From Chitinophagales bacterium (lineage in GTDB: Bacteria > Bacteroidota > Bacteroidia > Chitinophagales > JADIYW01): a stretch of 64,000 nt of DNA. The notes beneath the pieces are model-generated. The model saw nothing but the letters and a program-made list of their open reading frames with translations. It had not been told where the DNA came from and searched no databases. Position 1 is the first letter of the stretch; each line of letters opens with the position of its first letter. Shown here one piece after another: positions 9,228-16,831 of this stretch. The position numbers were made by a program, and so were the translations under genes. Where the stretch lies: NCBI GenBank assembly GCA_019694955.1, contig JAIBAX010000011.1, forward strand, positions 34,095-98,094. Direction: 5' to 3'.

Positions 9228-9827
9228 TTGTTACGAGTAGGCGTCACCGGTGGAATAGGTAGTGGAAAGACGATGGTTTGTGCCATTTTTTCTACTTTAG
9301 GAATACCCGTTTATAATACCGATCTACGTGCGAAACAGCTCATGATAGAAAAGGACACTGTGAGAAAGCAATTGATAACAGCTTTCGGCGAGTTGGTTTA
9401 TTTGGAGGATGGTTCTTTGAATAGAAAGTACTTGTCAGATGCTGTTTTTCATGATAAGAATAAGCTAAACGCATTAAATGCTATTGTCCATCCCGCCGTA
9501 TATGAAGATTTAGTACATTGGTACAGCCAACATTTGGATAAATTATATGTTGTACAAGAATCAGCATTGGTGTTTGAAACAGGGTCTTATAAAATGTTGG
9601 ATAAAACCATTTTGGTAACGGCAGCAGAGGATCTAAGAATAACCAGGGTGATGAAGCGTGACAATATTTCTAAAGAGGAAGTCGTGGCACGCATTGCCAA
9701 TCAAATGCCGGAGCATGAAAAAATTAAGCTTGCTGATTATATTATTTACAATAACGAGCAGGATAGCCTGATAGAGCAGGTGATGAACATAGATACCGAA
9801 TTAAAGATGATTGCTTCAAGAAATTAA
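9228..9827 (+). CDS. coaE: Dephospho-CoA kinase
   Basis: 199 residues beginning at a TTG codon two bases after the yajC stop; no in-frame ATG precedes the P-loop, so TTG is the best start. The P-loop is TGGIGSGKT (residues 7-15). The substrate region has YNTDLRAKQLM and the LID segment KRDNISKEEVVARIANQM. The enzyme phosphorylates the 3'-OH of dephospho-CoA, the last step of CoA synthesis. It is probably translationally coupled to yajC. Confidence 0.96.
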   Translation: MLRVGVTGGIGSGKTMVCAIFSTLGIPVYNTDLRAKQLMIEKDTVRKQLITAFGELVYLEDGSLNRKYLSDAVFHDKNKLNALNAIVHPAVYEDLVHWYSQHLDKLYVVQESALVFETGSYKMLDKTILVTAAEDLRITRVMKRDNISKEEVVARIANQMPEHEKIKLADYIIYNNEQDSLIEQVMNIDTELKMIASRN

Positions 9828-9836
9828 AACAAAACA

Positions 9837-10778
9837 ATGAGCCAAGAAACACCAATTAAATGTTTAATAATCGGTTCCGGTCCCGCCGGATATACCGCTG
9901 CCATTTATGCATCTAGAGCAGGACTAAAGCCTGTAATGATTACAGGATTGGAAATGGGCGGGCAGTTGATGCAAACTACTGACGTTGAAAATTATCCCGG
10001 TTACCCTGAAGGCATCATGGGACCGGAGATGATGGAGGATTTTCGCAAACAAGCGGAGCGAATGGGTACAGATATCCGTTTTGGCATCGTTACAAAAGTT
10101 GATTTTACAGGGCCTGTTCACAAAGTATGGACAGATGAAGGTACTGAATTACAGGCGCATACAGTTATCATCGCAACAGGCGCCGCCGCAAAATGGCTCG
10201 GTTTGGAATCTGAACAACGCCTGAATGGCAGAGGCGTAAGTGCCTGTGCTGTTTGTGATGGATTTTTCTATAAAGATAAAGAAGTAGCCATTGTGGGTGC
10301 CGGAGATACGGCTTGTGAGGAAGCCTTGTATTTGGCCAACCTATGCCCTAAAGTACATATGATTGTGAGAAAGGCAGAAATGCGTGCTTCCAAAATCATG
10401 CAAGAACGTGTCCTGAAAACTGCTAATATTCAAGTGTATTGGAACAGCGAAACGGAAGAAGTGCTCGGTGAGGAAAAGGTTGTCGGTGTGCGTTTGGTCA
10501 ATAATAAAACTGGCGAAAAAACGGTGATCGATACCATCTCAGGATTTTTTGTCGCCATTGGACATCAACCCAACTCGACAATATTTAAGGATTGGTTGCA
10601 AATGGATGAAACAGGTTATATTCAAACGGTGCCGGGTACTGCCAAGACAAATATTGCGGGCGTTTTTGCCGCAGGAGATGTGCAGGATAAGGTATATCGC
10701 CAAGCCGTAACCAGTGCTGGTTCGGGTTGTATGGCGGCCTTAGATGCTGAACGGTATTTGGGAGAATTGCAACATTAA
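9837..10778 (+). CDS. trxB: Thioredoxin-disulfide reductase
   Basis: 313 residues. FAD-binding GSGPAG is at 13-18, the redox-active CAVC is at 137-140, the NADPH motif GAGDTA is at 154-159, and the C-terminal FAD segment GVFAAGDVQD is present. The enzyme passes electrons from NADPH to thioredoxin in the cytoplasm. It is followed by a glutathione-peroxidase-type gene that would use thioredoxin, and by bshB1, so the region is rich in thiol-redox genes. Confidence 0.97.
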   Translation: MSQETPIKCLIIGSGPAGYTAAIYASRAGLKPVMITGLEMGGQLMQTTDVENYPGYPEGIMGPEMMEDFRKQAERMGTDIRFGIVTKVDFTGPVHKVWTDEGTELQAHTVIIATGAAAKWLGLESEQRLNGRGVSACAVCDGFFYKDKEVAIVGAGDTACEEALYLANLCPKVHMIVRKAEMRASKIMQERVLKTANIQVYWNSETEEVLGEEKVVGVRLVNNKTGEKTVIDTISGFFVAIGHQPNSTIFKDWLQMDETGYIQTVPGTAKTNIAGVFAAGDVQDKVYRQAVTSAGSGCMAALDAERYLGELQH

Positions 10779-10877
10779 AGGATGTTAAAATAACTTATTT
10801 CTTGTGGCATTCCGAGAAATGAGATTTATTGGTATAATATTTTCTGTATTTTTAATCCAGAATAAGCGTTAGACTTT

Positions 10878-11540
10878 GTGCAAAAACTGTTTTTAGTCAT
10901 ATTTTTTTCTTGGTTAGGCGTTCATGCTTATGGACAAGATACCATTCATAAACCCATCTACCTACCACCCGTTATCATTAATGGCGATACCACCTTGCCT
11001 GCTGAGATATTGTATCCGGTGGAAATTATAGGTAAGAAAATGGCGCCAATACCTAAGAGAGATAAAGAGTATTTGAAAAAGATATATCCATATGCCATCA
11101 GGTGCTCACGTATCATACAGCAAATTGACGAAGACTTAGCAAAATGTAAAACAAAGAAACAAAAGAAGGAATACACGCAGGCAACCTATAAATTGCTGAA
11201 AGATGAATTTGAAGACGATATTAGAAATATGACCCGGATTCAAGGGCAGTATCTTGTAAGACTAATAAATAGAGAAACGGGCGTTTCCGTTTATGAGATT
11301 ATTAAAGAGTATAAAAACGGAATGAGCGCAGGATGGTGGAACTTTACAGGTAAATTTTTCGACCAAGATTTAAAAGATACTTACCAACCCGAAGGAAGAG
11401 ATAAATGGATGGAAGAATATTTATTATATTTGGACGAAGTTTATCAAAGAGATGGTACATTAATAAAATTAGATTATGAGCGACTCAATACACAAATTCC
11501 AAGTAAAAAAGGCAAGCGGAAAGGAAATAAGCCTGAGTGA
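10878..11540 (+). CDS. Secreted DUF4294 protein
   Basis: 220 residues from a GTG start, with a signal peptide (cleavage near YGQ, residue 20). The body is the DUF4294 region of Bacteroidota: YLKKIYPYAIRCSRIIQQID, the basic hinge KTKKQKKEY, then GQYLVRLINRETG and SAGWWNFTGKFF. Function is unknown. The last 21 residues are encoded in DNA that also codes for the start of the downstream peroxidase in another frame (65-bp overlap), which may couple translation of the two. Confidence 0.82.
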   Translation: MQKLFLVIFFSWLGVHAYGQDTIHKPIYLPPVIINGDTTLPAEILYPVEIIGKKMAPIPKRDKEYLKKIYPYAIRCSRIIQQIDEDLAKCKTKKQKKEYTQATYKLLKDEFEDDIRNMTRIQGQYLVRLINRETGVSVYEIIKEYKNGMSAGWWNFTGKFFDQDLKDTYQPEGRDKWMEEYLLYLDEVYQRDGTLIKLDYERLNTQIPSKKGKRKGNKPE

Positions 11541-11970
11541 ATACAAAGGTAAGGTACTTTTAGTAGTCAATACAGCATCGAAATGTGGACTGACACCACA
11601 GTACGGCAAATTAGAAGCTTTGTATCAAGAATACAAAGACAAAGGATTGGAAATTTTAGGATTCCCATCCAATGATTTCGCCGATCAAGAGCCCTTAGAC
11701 AGTGCGGGCGCTGAGCAGTTTTGCCAGTTGAATTACGGCGTGTCATTTCCTATTATGGAGAAAATGCATGTCAAAGGAAAAGAGCAAAGTGAATTGTTTC
11801 ATTTTCTTTCCAATAAATCCGAAAATGGCAAGGTGAATATTGCGCCTAAATGGAATTTCCAAAAATACCTTGTCGATAAAGAAGGGAATGTCGTGGATTA
11901 TTTCCTACCAATCACGGATCCTGATTCCGGAAAAGTGAAAAAAGCTATTGAGAAACTTCTCGATAAATAG
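11476..11970 (+). CDS. Glutathione-peroxidase-family thiol peroxidase
   Basis: 164 residues. The catalytic tetrad is visible: Cys37 in NTASKCGLT, Gln71 in ADQEP, and Trp126-Asn127 in PKWNFQKY. Cys83 in EQFCQLNYGV fits the resolving Cys of thioredoxin-dependent CysGPx enzymes, so thioredoxin rather than glutathione is the likely reductant, in keeping with trxB two genes upstream. The usual FPCNQF loop reads FPSNDF here. The N-terminus (MSDSIHKFQVK) agrees with relatives, which supports the start inside the previous gene. Confidence 0.93.
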   Translation: MSDSIHKFQVKKASGKEISLSEYKGKVLLVVNTASKCGLTPQYGKLEALYQEYKDKGLEILGFPSNDFADQEPLDSAGAEQFCQLNYGVSFPIMEKMHVKGKEQSELFHFLSNKSENGKVNIAPKWNFQKYLVDKEGNVVDYFLPITDPDSGKVKKAIEKLLDK

Positions 11971-12054
11971 TTTAAATTTAATATAGTTTAATGTTTTAAG
12001 AATCAATAAATTGTAATTTTACCTTACAACATGAAGCTATTCTAAAACTGTTCA

Positions 12055-12777
12055 ATGGTGAAATTAGATATTCTTGCTTTTGCGGCACATCCTGATGATG
12101 TGGAATTAGCGTGTTCTGCTACTGTGATTAAACATATCCAAATAGGTAAAAAAGTGGGTATCGTTGACTTAACACGAGGAGAATTGGGTACGCGCGGATC
12201 CGGTCAGCTAAGATTAGAGGAAGCCGCCCAATCCGCCAAAGTAATGGGTTTGTCAGTTAGGGAGAATGCTGGTTTAGCAGACGGTTTCTTCGACCTGTCC
12301 AAAGAGAATAAACTCACTATCATCCGATATATTAGGAAGTATCAACCGGAAATTATCCTTTGTAATGCTACAAAAGATAGACACCCTGACCATGAAAGAG
12401 CCGGAAAATTGGTGAATGAGTCCAGTTTTTTGTCTGGATTGATAAAGGTAGAAACAATGCTGGATGGAGTAGAGCAAGCACCTTGGCGACCAAATGCCAT
12501 TTATCACTATATTCAAGACAGGTACATAAAGCCTGATATGGTCGTAGAAGTGAGCGAGGAATTGATGAAAAAGAAAATGGAAGCGATTTTTTGCTTTAAG
12601 TCACAGTTTTTTAACCCACACTCCGATGAGCCTGAAACACCTATTTCTTCGAAGGCATTTATTGAATTTATAGAGGCAAGATGCCGCGAAATGGGTCGTG
12701 AAATACATGCTGAGTTCGCTGAAGGCTTCACCATTGACAGAGCCATCGGTATAGATAGCTTTTTTGATATTAAATAG
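12055..12777 (+). CDS. bshB1: Bacillithiol biosynthesis deacetylase BshB1
   Basis: 240 residues of the LmbE/PIG-L deacetylase fold. The zinc site begins AAHPDDVELACS (His12, Asp14, Asp15) and continues with HPDHERAG. DLTRGELGTRGS and the C-terminal FTIDRAIGIDSFFDI are the features of the BshB1 group. It removes the acetyl group from GlcNAc-malate, the second step of bacillithiol synthesis; bshA and bshC are not in the window. The gene is 85 bp after the peroxidase and 6 bp before a secreted GldM-C-like protein. Confidence 0.95.
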   Translation: MVKLDILAFAAHPDDVELACSATVIKHIQIGKKVGIVDLTRGELGTRGSGQLRLEEAAQSAKVMGLSVRENAGLADGFFDLSKENKLTIIRYIRKYQPEIILCNATKDRHPDHERAGKLVNESSFLSGLIKVETMLDGVEQAPWRPNAIYHYIQDRYIKPDMVVEVSEELMKKKMEAIFCFKSQFFNPHSDEPETPISSKAFIEFIEARCREMGREIHAEFAEGFTIDRAIGIDSFFDIK

Positions 12778-12783
12778 AAAGGC

Positions 12784-13473
12784 ATGAAATACAGTTTAGT
12801 TTTGAGGTGTTTCCTTTTTTATTGCTTTTTATTTTCTTTTTGTCATGGTGTTGTTGCACAGCAGAACGGTGTCTACTTTTATACTTCATTCAACCTCGAC
12901 AAAATGAACGTCGTTTATCCTTTTGTTGATAACCCCATATCTGTCTATGTGCCTGGGCATAGGGCAGATTCGATATCAGTAGTGCCTTCCTTTGGAGAAA
13001 TAAAAGATAATGGTTGGGGGAAATTTATGTACTCTTGCGATAACTATACTACTACAGGCTCAGTGATTTTTAAAATTTATTTTGGTGAGAAGGAGATAGG
13101 TTCATATTCAGTGAGGCTCAAGCCATTTCCATCTCCAATATTTCTTTTTAATGGATATGAAAATCCTGTTGTTACTATTACAGGCTCAAAAGACAGTACG
13201 ATGACTTTAGGTTCTGTTGTTCGAGGTATGGACTTCGATGTTAAAACCTCTATCAAATCTTTCGAATTTGATATTATCAGAAATGGTGATGTACATCAGA
13301 CGGGAGCATATCAAAGGAATGATAGCATGGCTTTTAATCAGATTAAAATCAACTTGTCTACCTGCGAAAAAGGTGATATCCTTTATATTAAAAATCTACT
13401 GTATAATTATGTAACAAGTGGATTCGTTCACACTGATTCTTTTAAAAAGGACTTAGTTCTACTTATTAACTAA
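12784..13473 (+). CDS. Secreted protein resembling the C-terminal domain of GldM
   Basis: 229 residues with a signal peptide (cleavage near VVAQQ, about residue 26). The rest resembles the C-terminal repeats of GldM, the periplasmic shaft of the type IX secretion/gliding motor: FVDNPISVYVPG, PSFGEIKDNGWGKFMY, the IFKIYFGEKEIGSYSVRLK strand pair, and LGSVVRGMDFDVKTSIKSFEFDI. There is no transmembrane anchor or GldM N-terminal part, so it is not GldM itself. It begins 6 bp after bshB1 and probably shares its mRNA. Function unknown; the GldM resemblance is by eye. Confidence 0.6.
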   Translation: MKYSLVLRCFLFYCFLFSFCHGVVAQQNGVYFYTSFNLDKMNVVYPFVDNPISVYVPGHRADSISVVPSFGEIKDNGWGKFMYSCDNYTTTGSVIFKIYFGEKEIGSYSVRLKPFPSPIFLFNGYENPVVTITGSKDSTMTLGSVVRGMDFDVKTSIKSFEFDIIRNGDVHQTGAYQRNDSMAFNQIKINLSTCEKGDILYIKNLLYNYVTSGFVHTDSFKKDLVLLIN

Positions 13474-13506
13474 AAGAGTTCAGTTCATTGTCTATTGACC
13501 ATGCGA

Positions 13507-13638
13507 CCCTTTGCGGTTAAAAAGTCCACGGTCGACAGTTGACCAGACCACCGTTTTTATTTGCACCCATTGCACCAATTAATATAACTCCTTAGCGCCC
13601 TCTGCGTAACCCTTAGCGCCCTTTGCGGTTAAAAAAGT
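13507..13638 (+). repeat. Intergenic repeat with CCCTTTGCGGTTAAAAA copies
   Basis: The 217-bp gap between convergent genes has two near-identical copies of CCCTTTGCGGTTAAAAAGT (13507-13525 and 13619-13638), the second preceded by two tandem CTTAGCGCCCT.TGCG units (about 13591-13627). The same type of CTTTGCG-rich repeat recurs as intergenic filler in many Bacteroidota. No gene seen in it. Confidence 0.65.
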
Positions 13639-13691
13639 TCACAGTAAAGTTATTAGCTATTCATTAATGACTATTCCACCTTACTAATCCT

Positions 13692-14705
13692 CTATATCTT
13701 CCAATTCTTCTCCAAATCGCTCACCCATGCCTTTACCAATGCCATTTCTTCCATGCCTACCCAACCGTTAGAGGTAAGTGATTCATAGCATTTGACTAAG
13801 TTGTCAGGAATGTTTGATACGCCTGAACTTAATGAAAGTCCTTCCAAGGCTTTACAAATCTTACTATTGTTTAAATAACCCGGAATTTCGTCTTCGAAAT
13901 CTTTTAATAGGTTGTGTTCATTTCTTTCTTGCCATACCGTTGGTTCGTGGTAGAGAATGCTCCAGCCATTCTCCCAAGAAACCCGCTGTGCTACATAGCT
14001 TCTCCAAATATCCGTCATTCTAAAGCTGCAATATGCCGGTAAATACAGCAACGGAAATGCTTCTTTGTACCAATACGTATTTTGTGAATTAAATGGACTC
14101 CAAGCATTATTTCCTAAAGCCACTCTGGTGCTTATTTCAAAGTCTAAAGGCAATGGGTATGCCAACCTAAATACGGCATCCACATCCGGATTCTCGTCCG
14201 CAAGTCCTTGCTGAATAGGGCAGAGGATTTCCCTTTCGGTAAAAGAACTCAGTTCTGGGGTAGGTTTTTGCAATTCTTCCAAAGGAAGACCACGTGGCCA
14301 AATGAATTTTTCTGTAAAATATTTATATACGTTTACCCAACCTTGCTCTTTAATATCATATGCTTTTACCATTCTTGTATGTTCATTCCAAAACGGCTCA
14401 CGAGGCAAATTGTCATCGTCGGTTTCAACAATTTCATCTGTACCATTTTTCATTGCGATGAGGTATCCGATGTTCTTTCTTGCATAGTGGCGTGTTGGGC
14501 ATATCTTGGCAAATTCAAGGTCTAATTGCAATTGCCGATCCACACTGTAGAAATCGCAACCTTCGATGTGGAATTGAGCGGGTGACTTGGTGTCGCCAAT
14601 CATAACGAAGTCGAGTCCTCTTGCGCTACATTCTTTTGCAAATGTGTGTAAAACCGGCATGGTATCCGGACCAATAGATGTGATAACCAATGTTTTTTTT
14701 GACAT
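13692..14705 (-). CDS. STELLO-type glycosyltransferase (DUF288-like)
   Basis: The start is placed at the ATG at 14705 (MSKKTLVITSIG), 16 bases after the stop of the upstream glycosyltransferase; the longer open frame would run through that gene. The 337-residue product has the N-terminal nucleotide-binding strand TLVITSIGPD, the metal-binding DDD of ETDDDNLP, and WVNVYKYF and YCSFRMTDIWRSYVAQR segments of the STELLO family, known in plants for effects on cellulose synthase and scattered in bacteria. It forms a pair with the GT2 gene and probably helps make a surface glycan. Acceptor and sugar are unknown. Confidence 0.78.
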   Translation of the reverse strand: MSKKTLVITSIGPDTMPVLHTFAKECSARGLDFVMIGDTKSPAQFHIEGCDFYSVDRQLQLDLEFAKICPTRHYARKNIGYLIAMKNGTDEIVETDDDNLPREPFWNEHTRMVKAYDIKEQGWVNVYKYFTEKFIWPRGLPLEELQKPTPELSSFTEREILCPIQQGLADENPDVDAVFRLAYPLPLDFEISTRVALGNNAWSPFNSQNTYWYKEAFPLLYLPAYCSFRMTDIWRSYVAQRVSWENGWSILYHEPTVWQERNEHNLLKDFEDEIPGYLNNSKICKALEGLSLSSGVSNIPDNLVKCYESLTSNGWVGMEEMALVKAWVSDLEKNWKI

Positions 14706-14721
14706 ATTTCTTAGCTTATTC

Positions 14722-15456
14722 TTAAATTGTATAATGATTTCCTTTGATGCGCTCTTTAAAATACCATAAAAGTGTTTCATTGGCATTTTTGATGGCCTTG
14801 CTGCTTACGCGGGGTGAGGGCGCCTGATAGTGGATAGGTACTTCAAAAATCCTCCTTTTGCGTAAGAGATACCTGAGTTCAGTTTGATAGAAATGAGCGG
14901 TTGATTTTAACTTATAGTCCAATATGGCCTTAATTACATTTCTATGAAATCCTTGAAACCCGGAAGTCATGTCGTGTAGCTTTGTGCCTAACAATATATT
15001 AGCGAGGGTCGTACCTGTTTTAGATAAAGTTCTTCTTTTGAAGGGAGAATCACCCATGCTGCCGCCATTGATAAACCTGCTGCCAAAGGCACATTCGTTG
15101 CCTTCATTGAGTACCCTTAAAAACATAGGGATCGCCCTAGGGTCATGAGAAAGACCTGCATCCATTTCAATGATGAGTTCATGACCTCTATCATAAGCAA
15201 CACGAAATCCTTTCAGATACGCATCTACTACAGAGCGGTTTTCTGGGGCAAATACCGCCTCAAATCGAGGATCTTTCTTGGAAAGTTCTTGCGCCATTTC
15301 CAAAGTTCTGTCCTTACTCACATTGTCAATGATAAAATATATTTTCCCTGTTCCTTCAGCATCCAATACTTTTGTCAATAGTTCAACAAAAGGATTGAAG
15401 TCTTCTTCTTCATTTGCCATTGGGATAATTGCTGCCCAGTCTTGATAAACATACAT
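14722..15456 (-). CDS. Glycosyltransferase family 2 (dolichyl-phosphate mannosyltransferase-like)
   Basis: 244 residues of GT-A fold. The N-terminal strand is WAAIIPMANEEED, the nucleotide-sugar motif IEMDAGLSHDP stands for the DxD, and FGSRFINGG plus MTSGFQGF follow, as in DPM1-like enzymes. No C-terminal membrane helices. Such enzymes transfer a sugar from a nucleotide to a lipid carrier or glycan. A TATTTTTG element (15485-15492, minus strand) lies 28 bases upstream, and the STELLO-type gene follows at once, so the two are likely cotranscribed. Confidence 0.88.
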   Translation of the reverse strand: MYVYQDWAAIIPMANEEEDFNPFVELLTKVLDAEGTGKIYFIIDNVSKDRTLEMAQELSKKDPRFEAVFAPENRSVVDAYLKGFRVAYDRGHELIIEMDAGLSHDPRAIPMFLRVLNEGNECAFGSRFINGGSMGDSPFKRRTLSKTGTTLANILLGTKLHDMTSGFQGFHRNVIKAILDYKLKSTAHFYQTELRYLLRKRRIFEVPIHYQAPSPRVSSKAIKNANETLLWYFKERIKGNHYTI

Positions 15457-15546
15457 ATTAGATGCCTGATTTTTTGATAATTGGCAAAAATACGGGATTT
15501 TTAGATATTTTTGAACTTTGTTTACCTTAGTTTAAAGTTTGTTAAA

Positions 15547-16533
15547 ATGGAGTATAGAAGATTAGGAAAATCAGGATTAAAAGTCAGCACACTTTCCTTT
15601 GGATCTTGGGTGACTTTTGGTTATCAGATAAATGAAGATGTATCAGAAAAACTCATGATTACAGCGTATGAGCATGGTGTTAACTTCTTTGATAATGCAG
15701 AGATTTATGCGGATGGTCGTTCAGAAGTGGTGATGGGGAAGATATTTAAAAAGCTGGGTTGGGATAGAACTTCTTTTGTCGTTTCCAGCAAAGCATTTTT
15801 TGGAGATGGAAGAAAAGGTCCTAATCAAACTGGATTGAGTAGGAAGCATTTGTTTGAAGCATGTAACGACGCTTTGAAAAGACTGCAAGTTGATTATTTG
15901 GATTTGTTTTTCTGCCATAGACCAGACAGAAATACACCCATCGAAGAAACCGTGTGGACGATGCATAACCTTATTCAGCAAGGGAAAATCCTGTATTGGG
16001 GAACCTCTGAATGGTCGGCACAAGAAATTACACAGGCGCATTATGTGGCAGCAAAAAATAACCTCATCGGTCCGCTTATGGAGCAACCACAATACAATAT
16101 GTTTCACCGCCAGAAAGTTGAAGTAGATTTCCTCCAATTGTATAGAGATTTTGGCTTAGGAACAACGACATGGTCGCCATTGTCGAGTGGTTTATTGACA
16201 GGTAAATATAATGCTGGCAATATCCAAGAAAATACTAGACTTCAATTAACGGATATGGCTTGGCTAAAGGATAAAACGCTTACAGAAGGTAAACTAGGTA
16301 AGGTCGCAGCATTAGGTAAAATCGCCAACGACTTGGGTATATCTCTTGCCAGATTGGGCGTTGCTTGGTGTGCTAAAAACCCCAATGTTTCTACGGTGAT
16401 ACTGGGCGCTTCAAAAGTGGAACAATTGACAGAAACACTCATGGCAATCGATGATGTAAAATTACTTACAAATGAAGTGTTGGAGAAAATAGAAGGTGTC
16501 TTACAGAATAAACCGGAGTTATCTATTTGGTAA
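15547..16533 (+). CDS. Aldo/keto reductase, Kv-beta/YghZ type
   Basis: The ATG at 15547 (MEYRRLGKSGLKVS) is the family start; the longer frame adds 12 residues with no similarity. The 328-residue TIM barrel has the catalytic Asp and Tyr in FFDNAEIYADG, Lys in VSSKAFFG and His in FFCHRPD, and NADPH-binding VILGASKVEQL near the end. The sequence is closest to the voltage-gated K+ channel beta-subunit-like reductases, which reduce aldehydes. It stands alone, and its 3' end overlaps a convergent small gene by 11 bp. Confidence 0.93.
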   Translation: MEYRRLGKSGLKVSTLSFGSWVTFGYQINEDVSEKLMITAYEHGVNFFDNAEIYADGRSEVVMGKIFKKLGWDRTSFVVSSKAFFGDGRKGPNQTGLSRKHLFEACNDALKRLQVDYLDLFFCHRPDRNTPIEETVWTMHNLIQQGKILYWGTSEWSAQEITQAHYVAAKNNLIGPLMEQPQYNMFHRQKVEVDFLQLYRDFGLGTTTWSPLSSGLLTGKYNAGNIQENTRLQLTDMAWLKDKTLTEGKLGKVAALGKIANDLGISLARLGVAWCAKNPNVSTVILGASKVEQLTETLMAIDDVKLLTNEVLEKIEGVLQNKPELSIW

Positions 16534-16774
16534 TATTTCTTTCAAAAATACCGATTAAATCTTCATTCATTTCCTTGAAACGACGCATGCAATTGCCTAA
16601 AAAGGTATCGTCAACGATTTTATAAATGTCCTCAAAACTATTGATATAATCCGATTCCCTTAATTTATATGTTTGTTCTAAAGTGCCCATCTCCAATTTT
16701 ATGGAATAGCGCATATTCATTGCAAACACCGTAATCTTCATCACAGGATGCGGTATTTCTCCAATTATTCTCAT
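16523..16774 (-). CDS. Small conserved-looking hypothetical protein
   Basis: 83 residues, beginning MRIIGEIPHPVMKITVF. Pattern IPHP.MKITVF..NMRY.IK.E and a C-terminal helix (NCMRRFKEMNEDLIGIFE) suggest a compact alpha/beta fold. I do not recognise the family. It ends inside the convergent aldo/keto reductase gene and begins 57 bp after the giant surface-protein gene, so it may be read from the same transcript. Confidence 0.6.
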   Translation of the reverse strand: MRIIGEIPHPVMKITVFAMNMRYSIKLEMGTLEQTYKLRESDYINSFEDIYKIVDDTFLGNCMRRFKEMNEDLIGIFERNITK

Positions 16775-16831
16775 TCGTCAAATTATTATTTTGCCCAACA
16801 ACGCAATGTTATTGGGCAAAAATGATATTGA

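Noticed and set aside
14706..14786. N-terminal extension of the STELLO-type protein
   Set aside because: It would lie mostly inside the upstream glycosyltransferase gene; the ATG at 14705 fits the family start.
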